DNA from: Micromonospora eburnea
Lineage (GTDB): Bacteria > Actinomycetota > Actinomycetes > Mycobacteriales > Micromonosporaceae
Reading direction: 5' to 3'
DNA: 64,000 nucleotides
Assembly: GCF_900090225.1 (NCBI RefSeq)
Contig: NZ_FMHY01000002.1
Coordinates: 6,014,001 to 6,078,000 of the forward strand
Part shown: piece by piece, positions 1 through 7,885 of the stretch
Position numbering within the stretch: position 1 is the first letter of the stretch
Layout of the letters: the number at the start of each line of letters is the position of its first letter
The notes under the pieces: generated by a model
Databases searched by the model: none
What the model saw: the letters and a program-made list of their open reading frames with translations, nothing else
Told to the model about the DNA's origin: nothing
Position numbers and translations under genes: made by a program

Positions 1-791
1 GCGGCCCGGCGGACCAGGCCGACGAGACGCTGGTAGGCCTGCTCGGCCAGGCCGCTGAGCACCTCGACGTCGGCGGCCAGCAGCTGCGCGTCGACATCGT
101 CGGGTGCGGCCGCCGCGGCGGCGAGCGCCGCCTGCGGGTCGACGCCGGCCACCCGGCGGGCCAGCCCGACCTGGGCGAGGCCCGCCTCCGCCACCGCGTC
201 GGTCGGCGAATCCGCGAGGATCTTCCGGTACGCCCGCTCGGCCGCGTCCAGGTCACCGCTCATCAGGGCGTCGTCCGCCGCGTCGAGACGGGGGTCCTCC
301 GGCGCGGCGACGCTGACCCCGCCGGCCTTCAGGACGGCCTGGATCCACTGGCGCAGCTGGGCCTCCGGCACCACGCCGGAGAAGGCGTCGATCGGCTGCC
401 CGCCGACGATCGCGTAGACCATCGGGATGCCCTGCACCCGGAACATCTGGGCGATCCGCGGGTTGGCGTCCACGTCCACCTTGGCCAGCACCCACGCGCC
501 GCCGCCCTCCACCGCCAGCCGTTCCAGCACCGGCGAGAGCTGCTTGCAGGGCTCGCACCACTCGGCCCAGAAGTCCACGATCACCGGGGTGGTCAGCGAG
601 CGTTCGAGGACCTCGGACTGGAAGGTCGCCTCGGTCACGTCGATGACGCTGACCCCGCCGACGGCACCGCCGGGAGCGCCGGCGGGGGGCCCGGCCTTGA
701 CCGGGGCAGGGGTGGTTGCGGCGCTACGCAGTGCGCTGAGGTCGACCGCGCCGCGGGTGAAGATCGACGAGGTGATCCGTGGGTCGCTCAT
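1..791 (-). CDS. YbbN/CnoX-type thioredoxin-TPR protein, partial
   Basis: Cytosolic protein with a thioredoxin fold followed by helical repeats, the layout of YbbN/CnoX redox-linked holdases. The 263 visible residues begin with about 45 disordered Ala/Pro/Gly-rich residues. The thioredoxin core follows, with WCEPCK at residues 78-83 (both cysteines kept, Glu replacing the usual Gly) and the GIPMV cis-proline loop. Repeat-like helices start near residue 165 and run off the left edge, so the C-terminus is missing. The start is the ATG at 791. It faces the same way as icmA and is separated from it by a strong hairpin, so it is probably its own transcription unit. Family assignment is firm; the chaperone role is inferred from architecture. 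Confidence 0.88.
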   Translation of the reverse strand, partial: MSDPRITSSIFTRGAVDLSALRSAATTPAPVKAGPPAGAPGGAVGGVSVIDVTEATFQSEVLERSLTTPVIVDFWAEWCEPCKQLSPVLERLAVEGGGAWVLAKVDVDANPRIAQMFRVQGIPMVYAIVGGQPIDAFSGVVPEAQLRQWIQAVLKAGGVSVAAPEDPRLDAADDALMSGDLDAAERAYRKILADSPTDAVAEAGLAQVGLARRVAGVDPQAALAAAAAAPDDVDAQLLAADVEVLSGLAEQAYQRLVGLVRRA

Positions 792-874
792 GGTTGTCTA
801 GTCTCGCACGTGTCCCGCGGAACTCAGATCAACCGCGACGGCGACAGTTGCAACTCTCACCCCTGGTCGGACGC

Positions 875-928
875 AAGGAGGGGCCCCTTCTTAACGCCTC
901 GCGTAGGGAAGGGGCCCCTCCTTAACAC
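875..928. terminator. GGGGCCCC-family palindrome, likely terminator of icmA
   Basis: A perfect 16-bp inverted repeat (875-890 with 908-923) built around GGGGCCCC and flanked by TTAAC. It begins six bases after the icmA stop codon, in the gap before the thioredoxin gene. Related elements lie at 23531, 27441 and 55689, always at gene 3' ends, so it is both a terminator candidate and one copy of an interspersed repeat. Confidence 0.75.
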
Positions 929-2617
929 CTAGAACCGGGCGGGCTCGCGGTAGACGCCCCACTCGGCGCGCAGCGCGTCGCAGATCTCGCCCAGGGTGGC
1001 CTCGGCGCGGACCGCGTCCAGCATCGCCGGGATCATGTTCTCGCCGGTCCGGCCGACCTCGACCATGCGCTGCACGGCGGCCCTGACCGCGGCGTCGTCG
1101 CGGCCGGCCTTGCGCTCGGCGAGCACCCGCCGCTGCTCCAACTCCACCTCGTGCGAGATGCGCAGGATCTCCAGGTCCTTGGCGACGGTGCCGGTGTGGC
1201 AGTTCACGCCGACGATCCTCTTGTCGCCCTTCTCCAGCGCCTGCTGGTAGACGAAGGCGGACTCGGCGATGTGCCCGGTGAACCAGCCGTCCTCGATGCC
1301 GCGCAGAATGCCCGAGGTCATCGGGCCGATCTTGTGTGGGCCGTCCCCACCGAGCTGCTTGATCCGGGCGAAGATCTTCTCCGCCTCGGCCTCGATCCGG
1401 TCGGTGAGCGCCTCGACGTACCAGGATCCGCCGAGCGGGTCGGCCACGTTGGTCACCCCGGTCTCCTCCATCAGCACCTGCTGGGTACGCAGGGCGATCT
1501 CGGCCGACTCGTCGGTGGGCAGGGCGAGGGTCTCGTCGAGGGCGTTGGTGTGCAGCGAGTTGGTGCCGCCGAGCACCGCCGCGAGGGCCTCCACTGCGGT
1601 CCGGACCACGTTGTTGACCGGCTGCTGGGCGGTCAGCGAGACCCCGGCGGTCTGGGTGTGGAACCTCAGCCAGAGCGCCTTCTCGCTGGTGGCGCCGTAG
1701 ACGTCACGCAGCCAGCGGGCCCAGATCCGGCGAGCGGCCCGGAACTTGGCGATCTCCTCGAAGAAGTCCACGTGGGAGTCGAAGAAGAAGCTCAGCCCCG
1801 GCGCGAAGACGTTGACGTCCAGCCCGCGGGAGAGGCCCAGCTCCACGTAGCCGAACCCGTCGGCCAGGGTGTACGCCAACTCCTGCGCGGCGGTCGCGCC
1901 GGCCTCGCGGATGTGGTAGCCGGAGACCGACAGCGGCTTGTACCTCGGGATCTCCCGGGCGCAGTACTCCATCAGGTCGCCGATCAGGCGCAGGTGCGGC
2001 TCGGGGTCGAACAGCCACTCCTTCTGCGCGATGTACTCCTTGAAGATGTCCGTCTGGAGCGTGCCGTCCAGGGTGGACAGGTCGGCGCCCTGCCGCTCGG
2101 CGGCGACCAGGTACATGCAGAAGACCGGCACGGCCGGGCCGGAGATGGTCATCGAGGTGGTCACGCCGGCCAGGTCGATGCCGTCGAAGAGCACCTCCAT
2201 GTCGGCGGCCGAGTCGATGGCCACGCCGCAGTGCCCGACCTCGCCGAGCGACTGCGGGTCGTCGGAGTCGCGCCCCATCAGGGTCGGCATGTCGAAGGCG
2301 ACGGAGAGGCCGCCGCCACCGGCGCCGAGGATCATCTTGTAGCGCTCGTTGGTCTGCTGGGCGTTGCCGAAGCCGGCGAACTGCCGGATGGTCCAGGTCC
2401 GCCCGCGGTAGCCGGTCGGGTGGAGGCCCCGGGTGTACGGGAACTCGCCCGGCCAGCCGATCCGCTCGAACCCGGGGTAGGGCACGCCCTCCGGTGGGCC
2501 GTACACCGGGTCCACGGCCATGCCGGAGAGCGTGGTGAAGTCCGCGTCCCGCTTGCGGGCCGCGTCGTAACGGGCCTGCCAGCGGGCCCGACCGGCGGCG
2601 ATCTCGTCGGCGTCCAT
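929..2617 (-). CDS. icmA: Isobutyryl-CoA mutase, large (catalytic) subunit
   Basis: Catalyses the reversible B12-dependent rearrangement of isobutyryl-CoA and n-butyryl-CoA. The 562 residues form only the substrate-binding TIM barrel of the methylmalonyl-CoA mutase family; the C-terminal cobalamin-binding domain is absent, so a separate small subunit (IcmB) is needed and none is encoded here. Specificity can be read directly: position 80 is Phe (RQFAGF) and position 198 is Gln, the pair known for isobutyryl-CoA mutase in place of Tyr89 and Arg207 of methylmalonyl-CoA mutase. ATG at 2617 is preceded by a strong AGGAGGAG ribosome site. An 18-bp motif shared with other acyl-CoA genes lies 53 bp upstream. 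The gene ends at a palindromic terminator. Confidence 0.92.
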   Translation of the reverse strand: MDADEIAAGRARWQARYDAARKRDADFTTLSGMAVDPVYGPPEGVPYPGFERIGWPGEFPYTRGLHPTGYRGRTWTIRQFAGFGNAQQTNERYKMILGAGGGGLSVAFDMPTLMGRDSDDPQSLGEVGHCGVAIDSAADMEVLFDGIDLAGVTTSMTISGPAVPVFCMYLVAAERQGADLSTLDGTLQTDIFKEYIAQKEWLFDPEPHLRLIGDLMEYCAREIPRYKPLSVSGYHIREAGATAAQELAYTLADGFGYVELGLSRGLDVNVFAPGLSFFFDSHVDFFEEIAKFRAARRIWARWLRDVYGATSEKALWLRFHTQTAGVSLTAQQPVNNVVRTAVEALAAVLGGTNSLHTNALDETLALPTDESAEIALRTQQVLMEETGVTNVADPLGGSWYVEALTDRIEAEAEKIFARIKQLGGDGPHKIGPMTSGILRGIEDGWFTGHIAESAFVYQQALEKGDKRIVGVNCHTGTVAKDLEILRISHEVELEQRRVLAERKAGRDDAAVRAAVQRMVEVGRTGENMIPAMLDAVRAEATLGEICDALRAEWGVYREPARF

Positions 2618-2669
2618 GCGCGGAGCTCCTCCTCGAGTCCTCGACTGAAGACCGAGTGTAGAACGGTCG

Positions 2670-2687
2670 CCTGAACGATTACTAAGG
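2670..2687 (-). promoter_or_regulatory. Putative operator of icmA
   Basis: Read on the icmA strand the site is CCTTAGTAATCGTTCAGG. It matches a site at 28396-28413 upstream of hbd in 15 of 18 positions, at nearly the same distance from the start codon (53 and 51 bp). It is weakly palindromic, as many TetR-family operators are. The regulator is unknown. Confidence 0.5.
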
Positions 2688-2713
2688 ATGTGCGTACCGG
2701 TCGGTAACTCGCC

Positions 2714-3133
2714 TCAGGCCGACGGCGCCACCGGCCCGCCCAGAGCCACGTCGTCGACCCGGATGTTGATCTCGTCGACCCGCAGCCCGTACGCCTCGAC
2801 GGCGGAGGTCACCGCCGAGCGGACCGCGTCGGTCACCTCGGGCACCGGCCGGCCGGCGTCGATCACGATGACCAGGTTGATCACCGCCGCGCCGTTGGTG
2901 ACATGGGCGGAGCAGCCGCGCCGGGCGTCACCGACCTGGTCCAGCCCGACCTTGTCCAGCACCGCGTTGAAGAAGCGCGCCAGATCGCCGCCGAGGTCGG
3001 CCACCCCGGGCACGGCCCGGGCGGCAGCCACCGTGATCTTCTCCACCACCTCGTCGGAGACCTGCGTCGCGCCGCCCGCCACCACGTCGGGAGTCACCGA
3101 CAGCTCCTGGGTCGCCTCCGCCTCGCCAGCCAT
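2714..3133 (-). CDS. Asp23/Gls24 family protein
   Basis: 139-residue soluble protein of the Asp23/Gls24 (DUF322) family, associated in Gram-positive bacteria with the membrane periphery and envelope stress; the molecular function is unknown. The core, about residues 15-125, has the family's alternating strand-helix pattern, including VVEKITVAAARAVPGV and the INLVIVIDAGRPVPEV segment. The ATG at 3133 gives the usual family length; a longer open frame upstream lacks family similarity. It lies 82 bp downstream of meaB on the same strand and may be co-transcribed with it. Confidence 0.85.
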   Translation of the reverse strand: MAGEAEATQELSVTPDVVAGGATQVSDEVVEKITVAAARAVPGVADLGGDLARFFNAVLDKVGLDQVGDARRGCSAHVTNGAAVINLVIVIDAGRPVPEVTDAVRSAVTSAVEAYGLRVDEINIRVDDVALGGPVAPSA

Positions 3134-3215
3134 GCTCCACCCGCCTACTCGTCCAGCCCCACGACCGCCATGAGGCGGTGCGAGCGTACTAGTTGACGGG
3201 TCCGCAGTGGACCCG

Positions 3216-4220
3216 TCAGGCGGCCAGTTGGGCCAACAGTTCGGCGGCGGCGGCGTACGGGTCGATCGCGCCCTCGGCCACCTTGGCGGCGAGCGTCGGC
3301 AGTTGCGTACCGTCGCGCAGCGAGCCGATCCGGTCCCGGAGGGTGCCGAGCGCGATCGCCTCGATCTCGGCGGCGGCCCGCGCCTCCCGGCGGCGACGCA
3401 GCTCACCGTGCCGCTCCAGCCAGTCGCGGTGCTTGTCGATCGCGGCGGCGATGTCGTCGATCCCCTCGCCGCGCGCGGCGATGGCCCGGACCACCTGCGG
3501 CCGCCACTCCCCCGGCCCGCGCTCGCCCAGCGCGATCATGCCCTGGATGTCGCGGACGGTGGCGTCGGCGCCGTCCCGGTCGGCCTTGTTGACCACGAAG
3601 ACGTCGGCGATCTCCAGGATGCCGGCCTTGACCGCCTGGATCGCGTCACCCATGCCCGGGGCGAGCAGCACCAGGGTGGTGTCGGCCAGCGAGGCCACCT
3701 CGACCTCGGCCTGCCCGACGCCGACGGTCTCCACCAGCACCACGTCGCAGCCGGCGCCCTCCAGCACCCGGACCGCCTGCGGCGTGGCCGCGGAGAGCCC
3801 GCCGAGATGGCCACGGCTGGACATCGAGCGGATGTAGACGCCCGGGTCGGTGGCGTGGTCCTGCATCCGGACCCGGTCGCCGAGGATCGCCCCGCCGGTG
3901 AACGGGCTGGACGGGTCGATGGCCAGCACGCCGACCCGGTGACCGCGCGCCCGCAGCGCCCGGACCAGCTCGTTGGTGGTGGTCGACTTGCCCACCCCCG
4001 GCGACCCGGTCAACCCGACCACCTGGGCGTGCCCGGCGTATGGCGCGAGGGCCGCCGCGACCTGCGGCAGCACCTCGTCGCCGGACTCGACCAGGGTGAT
4101 CAGGCGGGCCACCGCGCGGGGGTCACCCGCGCGGGCCCGCTCCACCAGCATCGGTACGTCCCGGCTGCGGCGCACCGGTGCGGTGGCCGTGGCCGGGGCG
4201 TTCTCGACGGCGCCACTCAC
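3216..4220 (-). CDS. meaB: Methylmalonyl-CoA mutase-associated GTPase MeaB
   Basis: G3E-type P-loop GTPase that gates cofactor loading and protects B12-dependent acyl-CoA mutases from inactivation. Of 334 residues, the Walker A GSPGVGKST is at 72-80, ETVGVGQ (switch/Walker B region) at 164-170 and NKAD at 211-214; the C-terminal helices are the dimerisation part. Its ATG overlaps the stop of the upstream thiolase gene by four bases (ATGA), implying translational coupling. Two candidate client mutases, IcmA and MeaA/Ecm, are encoded in this window, and the gene sits 600 bp from icmA. Which mutase it serves is not shown by sequence. Confidence 0.95.
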   Translation of the reverse strand: MSGAVENAPATATAPVRRSRDVPMLVERARAGDPRAVARLITLVESGDEVLPQVAAALAPYAGHAQVVGLTGSPGVGKSTTTNELVRALRARGHRVGVLAIDPSSPFTGGAILGDRVRMQDHATDPGVYIRSMSSRGHLGGLSAATPQAVRVLEGAGCDVVLVETVGVGQAEVEVASLADTTLVLLAPGMGDAIQAVKAGILEIADVFVVNKADRDGADATVRDIQGMIALGERGPGEWRPQVVRAIAARGEGIDDIAAAIDKHRDWLERHGELRRRREARAAAEIEAIALGTLRDRIGSLRDGTQLPTLAAKVAEGAIDPYAAAAELLAQLAA

Positions 4221-5416
4221 TGCTGGCTCTCACCGCCGGACGGAACGTGGATGATCAGGGCGTCGCCCTGGCCGCCGCCGCCGCAGAGCGCGGCCGCGCC
4301 GGTGCCGCCGCCCCGGCGCTTGAGTTCCAGGGCCAGGGTGAGTACCAGCCGGGCGCCGGACATGCCGATCGGGTGCCCGAGCGCGATCGCGCCGCCGTTG
4401 ACGTTGACCTTGTCCGGGCTGACGCCCAGGTCACGGGTGGACTGGATGCCGACCGCCGCGAACGCCTCGTTGATCTCGATCAGGTCGAGGTCGGAGACGC
4501 TCAGGCCGGCCTTCTTCAACGCGTGGTTGATGGCGTTGGACGGCTGCGAGTGCAGGGAGTTGTCGGGACCGGCCACGTTGCCGTGCGCGCCGATCTCGGC
4601 GAGCCAGGTCAGCCCCAGCTCCTTGGCCTTGGCCTTGCTCATCACGACCACGGCGGCGGCGCCGTCGGAGATCGGCGAGGAACTGCCGGCGGTGATGGAG
4701 CCGTCCTTGGTGAAGGCCGGGCGGAGCCGGGCCAGCGCCTCGACCGTGGTGTCCGGCCGGATGCCCTCGTCCTCGCTGATCACCAGCGGGTCGCCCTTGC
4801 GCTGCGGGATGATCACGGGGGTGATCTCGTCGGCGAAGTGACCGTTCTTCTGCGCGGCGGCCGCGCGCTGATGGCTGGCGGCGGAGAAGGCGTCCTGCTC
4901 CTCGCGGGTGATGCCGTGCCGCACCCCGTGCCGCTCGGTCGACTCACCCATCGCGCAGCAGTCCCAGGCGTCGGTGAGGCCGTCGAGGGCCATGTGGTCC
5001 TTGATCGTCACGTCGCCGTACTTGTAGCCGGAGCGCTGACCGAGCAGCAGGTGCGGCGCGTTGGTCATCGACTCCATGCCGCCGGCCACCACGACGTCGA
5101 ACTCGCCGGCCCGGATGAGCTGGTCGGCCAGAGCGATCGCGTCCAGGCCGGAGAGGCAGACCTTGTTGATGCTCAGCGCCGGGGTGGACATCGGGATCCC
5201 CGCCTCGACCGCGGCCTGACGGGCCGGGATCTGGCCGGTGCCGGCCTGGAGAACCTGCCCCATGATCACGTACTGCACCTGGTCCGGTGCGACGCCGGCG
5301 CGTTCCAGCGCCGCCTTGATCGCGATGCCACCCAGCTTGGTCGCGGGAAGGTCCTTGAGGTTGCCCAGCAGGCGCCCCATCGGGGTCCGCGCGCCGCTGA
5401 CGATCACCGAAGCCAT
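4217..5416 (-). CDS. Acetyl-CoA C-acetyltransferase (thiolase)
   Basis: Condenses two acetyl-CoA to acetoacetyl-CoA, the entry step of the butyryl/crotonyl-CoA route, or runs in reverse for degradation. At 399 residues it has the full thiolase set: nucleophilic Cys87 (NKVCLSG), NEAFA, His348 (GHPIG) and Cys378 (CGGGGQG), almost the numbering of the biosynthetic Zoogloea enzyme. Start is ATG at 5416; the longer open frame upstream is antisense to mce. It is first in a thiolase-meaB operon and diverges from mce, with a shared motif between them at 5447-5464. A biosynthetic role is inferred from neighbours ccr, hbd and meaA. Confidence 0.93.
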   Translation of the reverse strand: MASVIVSGARTPMGRLLGNLKDLPATKLGGIAIKAALERAGVAPDQVQYVIMGQVLQAGTGQIPARQAAVEAGIPMSTPALSINKVCLSGLDAIALADQLIRAGEFDVVVAGGMESMTNAPHLLLGQRSGYKYGDVTIKDHMALDGLTDAWDCCAMGESTERHGVRHGITREEQDAFSAASHQRAAAAQKNGHFADEITPVIIPQRKGDPLVISEDEGIRPDTTVEALARLRPAFTKDGSITAGSSSPISDGAAAVVVMSKAKAKELGLTWLAEIGAHGNVAGPDNSLHSQPSNAINHALKKAGLSVSDLDLIEINEAFAAVGIQSTRDLGVSPDKVNVNGGAIALGHPIGMSGARLVLTLALELKRRGGGTGAAALCGGGGQGDALIIHVPSGGESQQ

Positions 5417-5446
5417 GCCTGCCTCCGAGGGGGTGCCGACCGTACG

Positions 5447-5464
5447 CCTTAACGATTGTTCGGT
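5447..5464 (+). promoter_or_regulatory. Putative operator in the thiolase/mce divergent promoter
   Basis: CCTTAACGATTGTTCGGT lies in the 60-bp gap between the divergent starts at 5416 and 5477. It matches the icmA site in about 12 of 18 positions, including CCTTA and GTTC. One bound regulator here could control both directions. Confidence 0.4.
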
Positions 5465-5476
5465 CAGACTAGCGCC

Positions 5477-5944
5477 ATGGTTGAGAACTCCCCCGTCGAG
5501 CCCGCTGCCGACTATGTCACAGAGCTCGGCCTGCTCCGCATCGACCACGTCGGGATCGCGGTCGCCGACCTGGACGCGGCGATCGACTTCTACCAGCGCA
5601 CCTTCGGGATGCGCTGCGTGCACACCGAGACCAACACCGAGCAGGGCGTACGCGAGGCGATGCTGGCGGTCGGGCCGACCACCGAGGGCGGGTGCGTGCA
5701 ACTGCTCGCCCCGCTGTCGCCCGAGTCGACGATCGCGAAGTTCCTGAACCGCCACGGCCCGGGCGTGCAACAGGTCGCGTACACCGTGGCCGACATCGAC
5801 GCGGCCTGCGCGGCGCTGCGCGAGCGGGGCGTACGACTGCTCTACGAGACCCCGAAGCGGGGCACCGCGGACTCCCGGATCAACTTCGTGCACCCGAAGG
5901 ACGCCGGCGGCGTGCTGATCGAGCTGGTCGAACCGGCCCACTGA
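5477..5944 (+). CDS. mce: Methylmalonyl/ethylmalonyl-CoA epimerase (VOC family)
   Basis: Interconverts the 2R and 2S forms of methylmalonyl-CoA, and plausibly ethylmalonyl-CoA, so that carboxylase products can enter the mutases. 155 residues form two VOC repeats; the first metal ligand is His24 (IDHVGIAV) and the last Glu149 (LIELVEP). Where the Propionibacterium-type enzyme has a His pair (LHH), this protein has VQQ, a change I recall from mycobacterial homologues. ATG at 5477 has no Shine-Dalgarno; CAGACT at 5465-5470 could be a -10 for leaderless transcription. A TTG at 5456 in the same frame would overlap the operator and is disfavoured. Divergent from the thiolase-meaB operon. Confidence 0.88.
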   Translation: MVENSPVEPAADYVTELGLLRIDHVGIAVADLDAAIDFYQRTFGMRCVHTETNTEQGVREAMLAVGPTTEGGCVQLLAPLSPESTIAKFLNRHGPGVQQVAYTVADIDAACAALRERGVRLLYETPKRGTADSRINFVHPKDAGGVLIELVEPAH

Positions 5945-6069
5945 CGCGGGCAAGGCCGAGGACGGGCCGGGCCGCCGCAGCCCGCCCCGGGCGCGGTGAT
6001 GCGCGGTTCACCGACCCCACGGACACCTCCACGCATCGGCCGATGCAGTTTTTCACAGAGGACTTCCGA

Positions 6070-6087
6070 CCCTAGCTACCGTTCAGT
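6070..6087 (+). promoter_or_regulatory. Putative operator upstream of ccr
   Basis: CCCTAGCTACCGTTCAGT lies about 135 bp before the ccr start. It shares TACCGTTCAGTA (6077-6088) exactly with the meaA upstream region and 13 of 18 positions with the icmA site. The remaining mce-ccr gap (5945-6221) shows no other feature. Confidence 0.45.
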
Positions 6088-6221
6088 AACGTCCGGCCCC
6101 ACAGGAGCGCGACCGGTGCCGAATGTGTCGATTGCCGACATGGCGGTCCCGTCGCACCGACGCCGACGATGGCCGCACCCCTGCCCCGGCTCGGGTGCGG
6201 GCGGACGAACGGGAGGTCACC

Positions 6222-7577
6222 GTGCAGGACATCCTCGAAGCGATCATGGCGGCGGAGGGCTCCGCGCAGCCGGAACGGGAACTAGCCGGGCTCGCCGGCC
6301 TGCCGGTGCCGCAGAGCTACCGGGGCGTGGTCGTCCGCGCCGAGGACACCCGGATGTTCGACGGCCTGGCGACCCGGGACAGGGACCCGCGCAAGGCGCT
6401 GCACCTGCGGGAGGTGCCCACCCCGGAACTCGGCCCGGGCGAGGCGCTGGTCGCGGTGATGGCCAGCGCGATCAACTACAACACGGTCTGGACCAGCATC
6501 TTCGAGCCGCTGCCCACCTTCCGGTTCCTCCAGCGCTACGGCCGGGTCTCCGAGCTGGCCCGCCGGCACGACCTGCCGTACCACGTGGTCGGGTCGGACG
6601 CGGCCGGCGTGGTGCTGCGGACCGGCCCCGGGGTGACCCGGTGGCAGGCCGGCGACGAGGTGGTCGCGCACTGCCTCTCGGTGGAGCTGGAGGACGCCGC
6701 CGGCCATGACGACACCATGCTCGACCCGCAGCAGCGGATCTGGGGCTTCGAGACCAACTTCGGCGGCCTGGCCGAGCTGGCCGTGGTCAAGGCCAACCAG
6801 CTCATGCCGAAGCCGCGCCACCTGACCTGGGAGGAGGCGGCCAGCCCCGGGCTGGTCAACTCGACCGCCTACCGGCAACTCGTCTCGCACCACGGGGCGA
6901 ACATGAAGCAGGGCGACGTGGTGCTGATCTGGGGCGCCTCCGGCGGCCTGGGCAGCTACGCCACCCAGCTGGCGCTGGGCGGCGGGGCGATCCCGGTCTG
7001 CGTGGTCTCCTCCCCGGAGAAGGCCGAGCTGTGCCGGAAGATGGGCGCCGAACTGGTCATCGACCGGGCCGCCGAAGAGTTCCGGTTCTGGAAGGACGAG
7101 GAGACCCAGGACCCGGACGAGTGGCGGCGCTTCGGCGAACGGATCCGCGAGCTGACCGGCGGCGAGGACCCGGACATCGTCTTCGAGCACCCCGGCCGGG
7201 AGACCTTCGGCGCCAGCGTCTACGTCGCCAAGCGCGGTGGAACCATCGTCACCTGCGCCTCGACCAGCGGCTACCAGCACCAGTACGACAACCGATACCT
7301 CTGGATGCACCTCAAGCGCATCGTCGGCAGCCACTTCGCCAACTATCACGAGGCGTGGCAGGCCAACCGGCTGGTGGCCCTCGGCAAGGTCCACCCGACC
7401 GTGTCCCGGACCTACCCGCTGGAGCAGACCGGCCAGGCCGCGTACGAGGTGCACCGCAACGCGCACCAGGGCAAGGTCGGGGTGCGCTGCCTCGCCCCGG
7501 CCGACGGGCTCGGCGTCCGGGACACCGGGTTGCGCGCCCGGCACGAGACCGCGATCAACCGGTTCCGCGGCCACTGA
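6222..7577 (+). CDS. ccr: Crotonyl-CoA carboxylase/reductase
   Basis: Reductively carboxylates crotonyl-CoA with NADPH and CO2 to (2S)-ethylmalonyl-CoA, the committed step of the ethylmalonyl-CoA pathway and the source of ethylmalonyl extender units for polyketides. 451 residues of the MDR superfamily: nucleotide-binding segment WGASGGLGSYA near 238-248. The CO2-pocket residues described for the Kitasatospora enzyme are all present (Asn85 in INYN, Phe177-Glu178 in GFETN, His372 in GSHFAN). The GTG at 6222 follows GGGAGG at ideal spacing; upstream in-frame starts lack family similarity. In Streptomyces ccr usually sits beside meaA; here meaA is 18 kb away but carries the same promoter motif. 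Confidence 0.95.
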   Translation: MQDILEAIMAAEGSAQPERELAGLAGLPVPQSYRGVVVRAEDTRMFDGLATRDRDPRKALHLREVPTPELGPGEALVAVMASAINYNTVWTSIFEPLPTFRFLQRYGRVSELARRHDLPYHVVGSDAAGVVLRTGPGVTRWQAGDEVVAHCLSVELEDAAGHDDTMLDPQQRIWGFETNFGGLAELAVVKANQLMPKPRHLTWEEAASPGLVNSTAYRQLVSHHGANMKQGDVVLIWGASGGLGSYATQLALGGGAIPVCVVSSPEKAELCRKMGAELVIDRAAEEFRFWKDEETQDPDEWRRFGERIRELTGGEDPDIVFEHPGRETFGASVYVAKRGGTIVTCASTSGYQHQYDNRYLWMHLKRIVGSHFANYHEAWQANRLVALGKVHPTVSRTYPLEQTGQAAYEVHRNAHQGKVGVRCLAPADGLGVRDTGLRARHETAINRFRGH

Positions 7578-7885
7578 CCCCACTGCCCGACAAGCCGACA
7601 CGCCGGCACCGTCCGGCCGATCCCGGCCCACCCGCCGGGGCGAGCCGGCATTGCCTTTTTCCGCTCCCGGGACACCATTTGCTTGACTCCCGACAAAAGG
7701 GCCGCAGGCCGTCTCCCGCGGCCCCTTTGTCGGCCACCACACGTCCGGCCCGGCACGCCCGGGACCTGCCGAGACCGCCTCCAGGTCCGGGCTCCGCCCG
7801 GGGCTGGAAGATGACCATGTAAAGAGGACGCAAAAGCTGCGTACCGCTCTTGGAAGGACCCTGGGGGGTCTGCCAGTATGTCCCA
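7578..7885. other. Intergenic region ccr to DivIVA-like gene
   Basis: About 308 bp without a gene. It holds a terminator hairpin (7691-7732) in its middle and a promoter candidate just before the next gene: TTGGAA at 7850-7855 and CAGTAT at 7875-7880, five bases before the ATG at 7886. Nothing else recognisable. Confidence 0.5.
7691..7732 (+). terminator. Terminator downstream of ccr
   Basis: Inverted repeat with 15-base arms (7691-7705 and 7718-7732, one mismatch), GC-rich core and A/T-rich outer part CGACAAAAGG...CCTTTGTCG, 114 bp after the ccr stop. Confidence 0.7.

Noticed and set aside
929..2617. Methylmalonyl-CoA mutase
   Set aside because: Overall similarity invites this name, but Phe80 and Gln198 and the missing cobalamin domain fit isobutyryl-CoA mutase large subunit instead.
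5456..5476. Earlier TTG start for mce
   Set aside because: It would place the start codon inside the shared operator motif and add seven residues without family support; ATG at 5477 is better.
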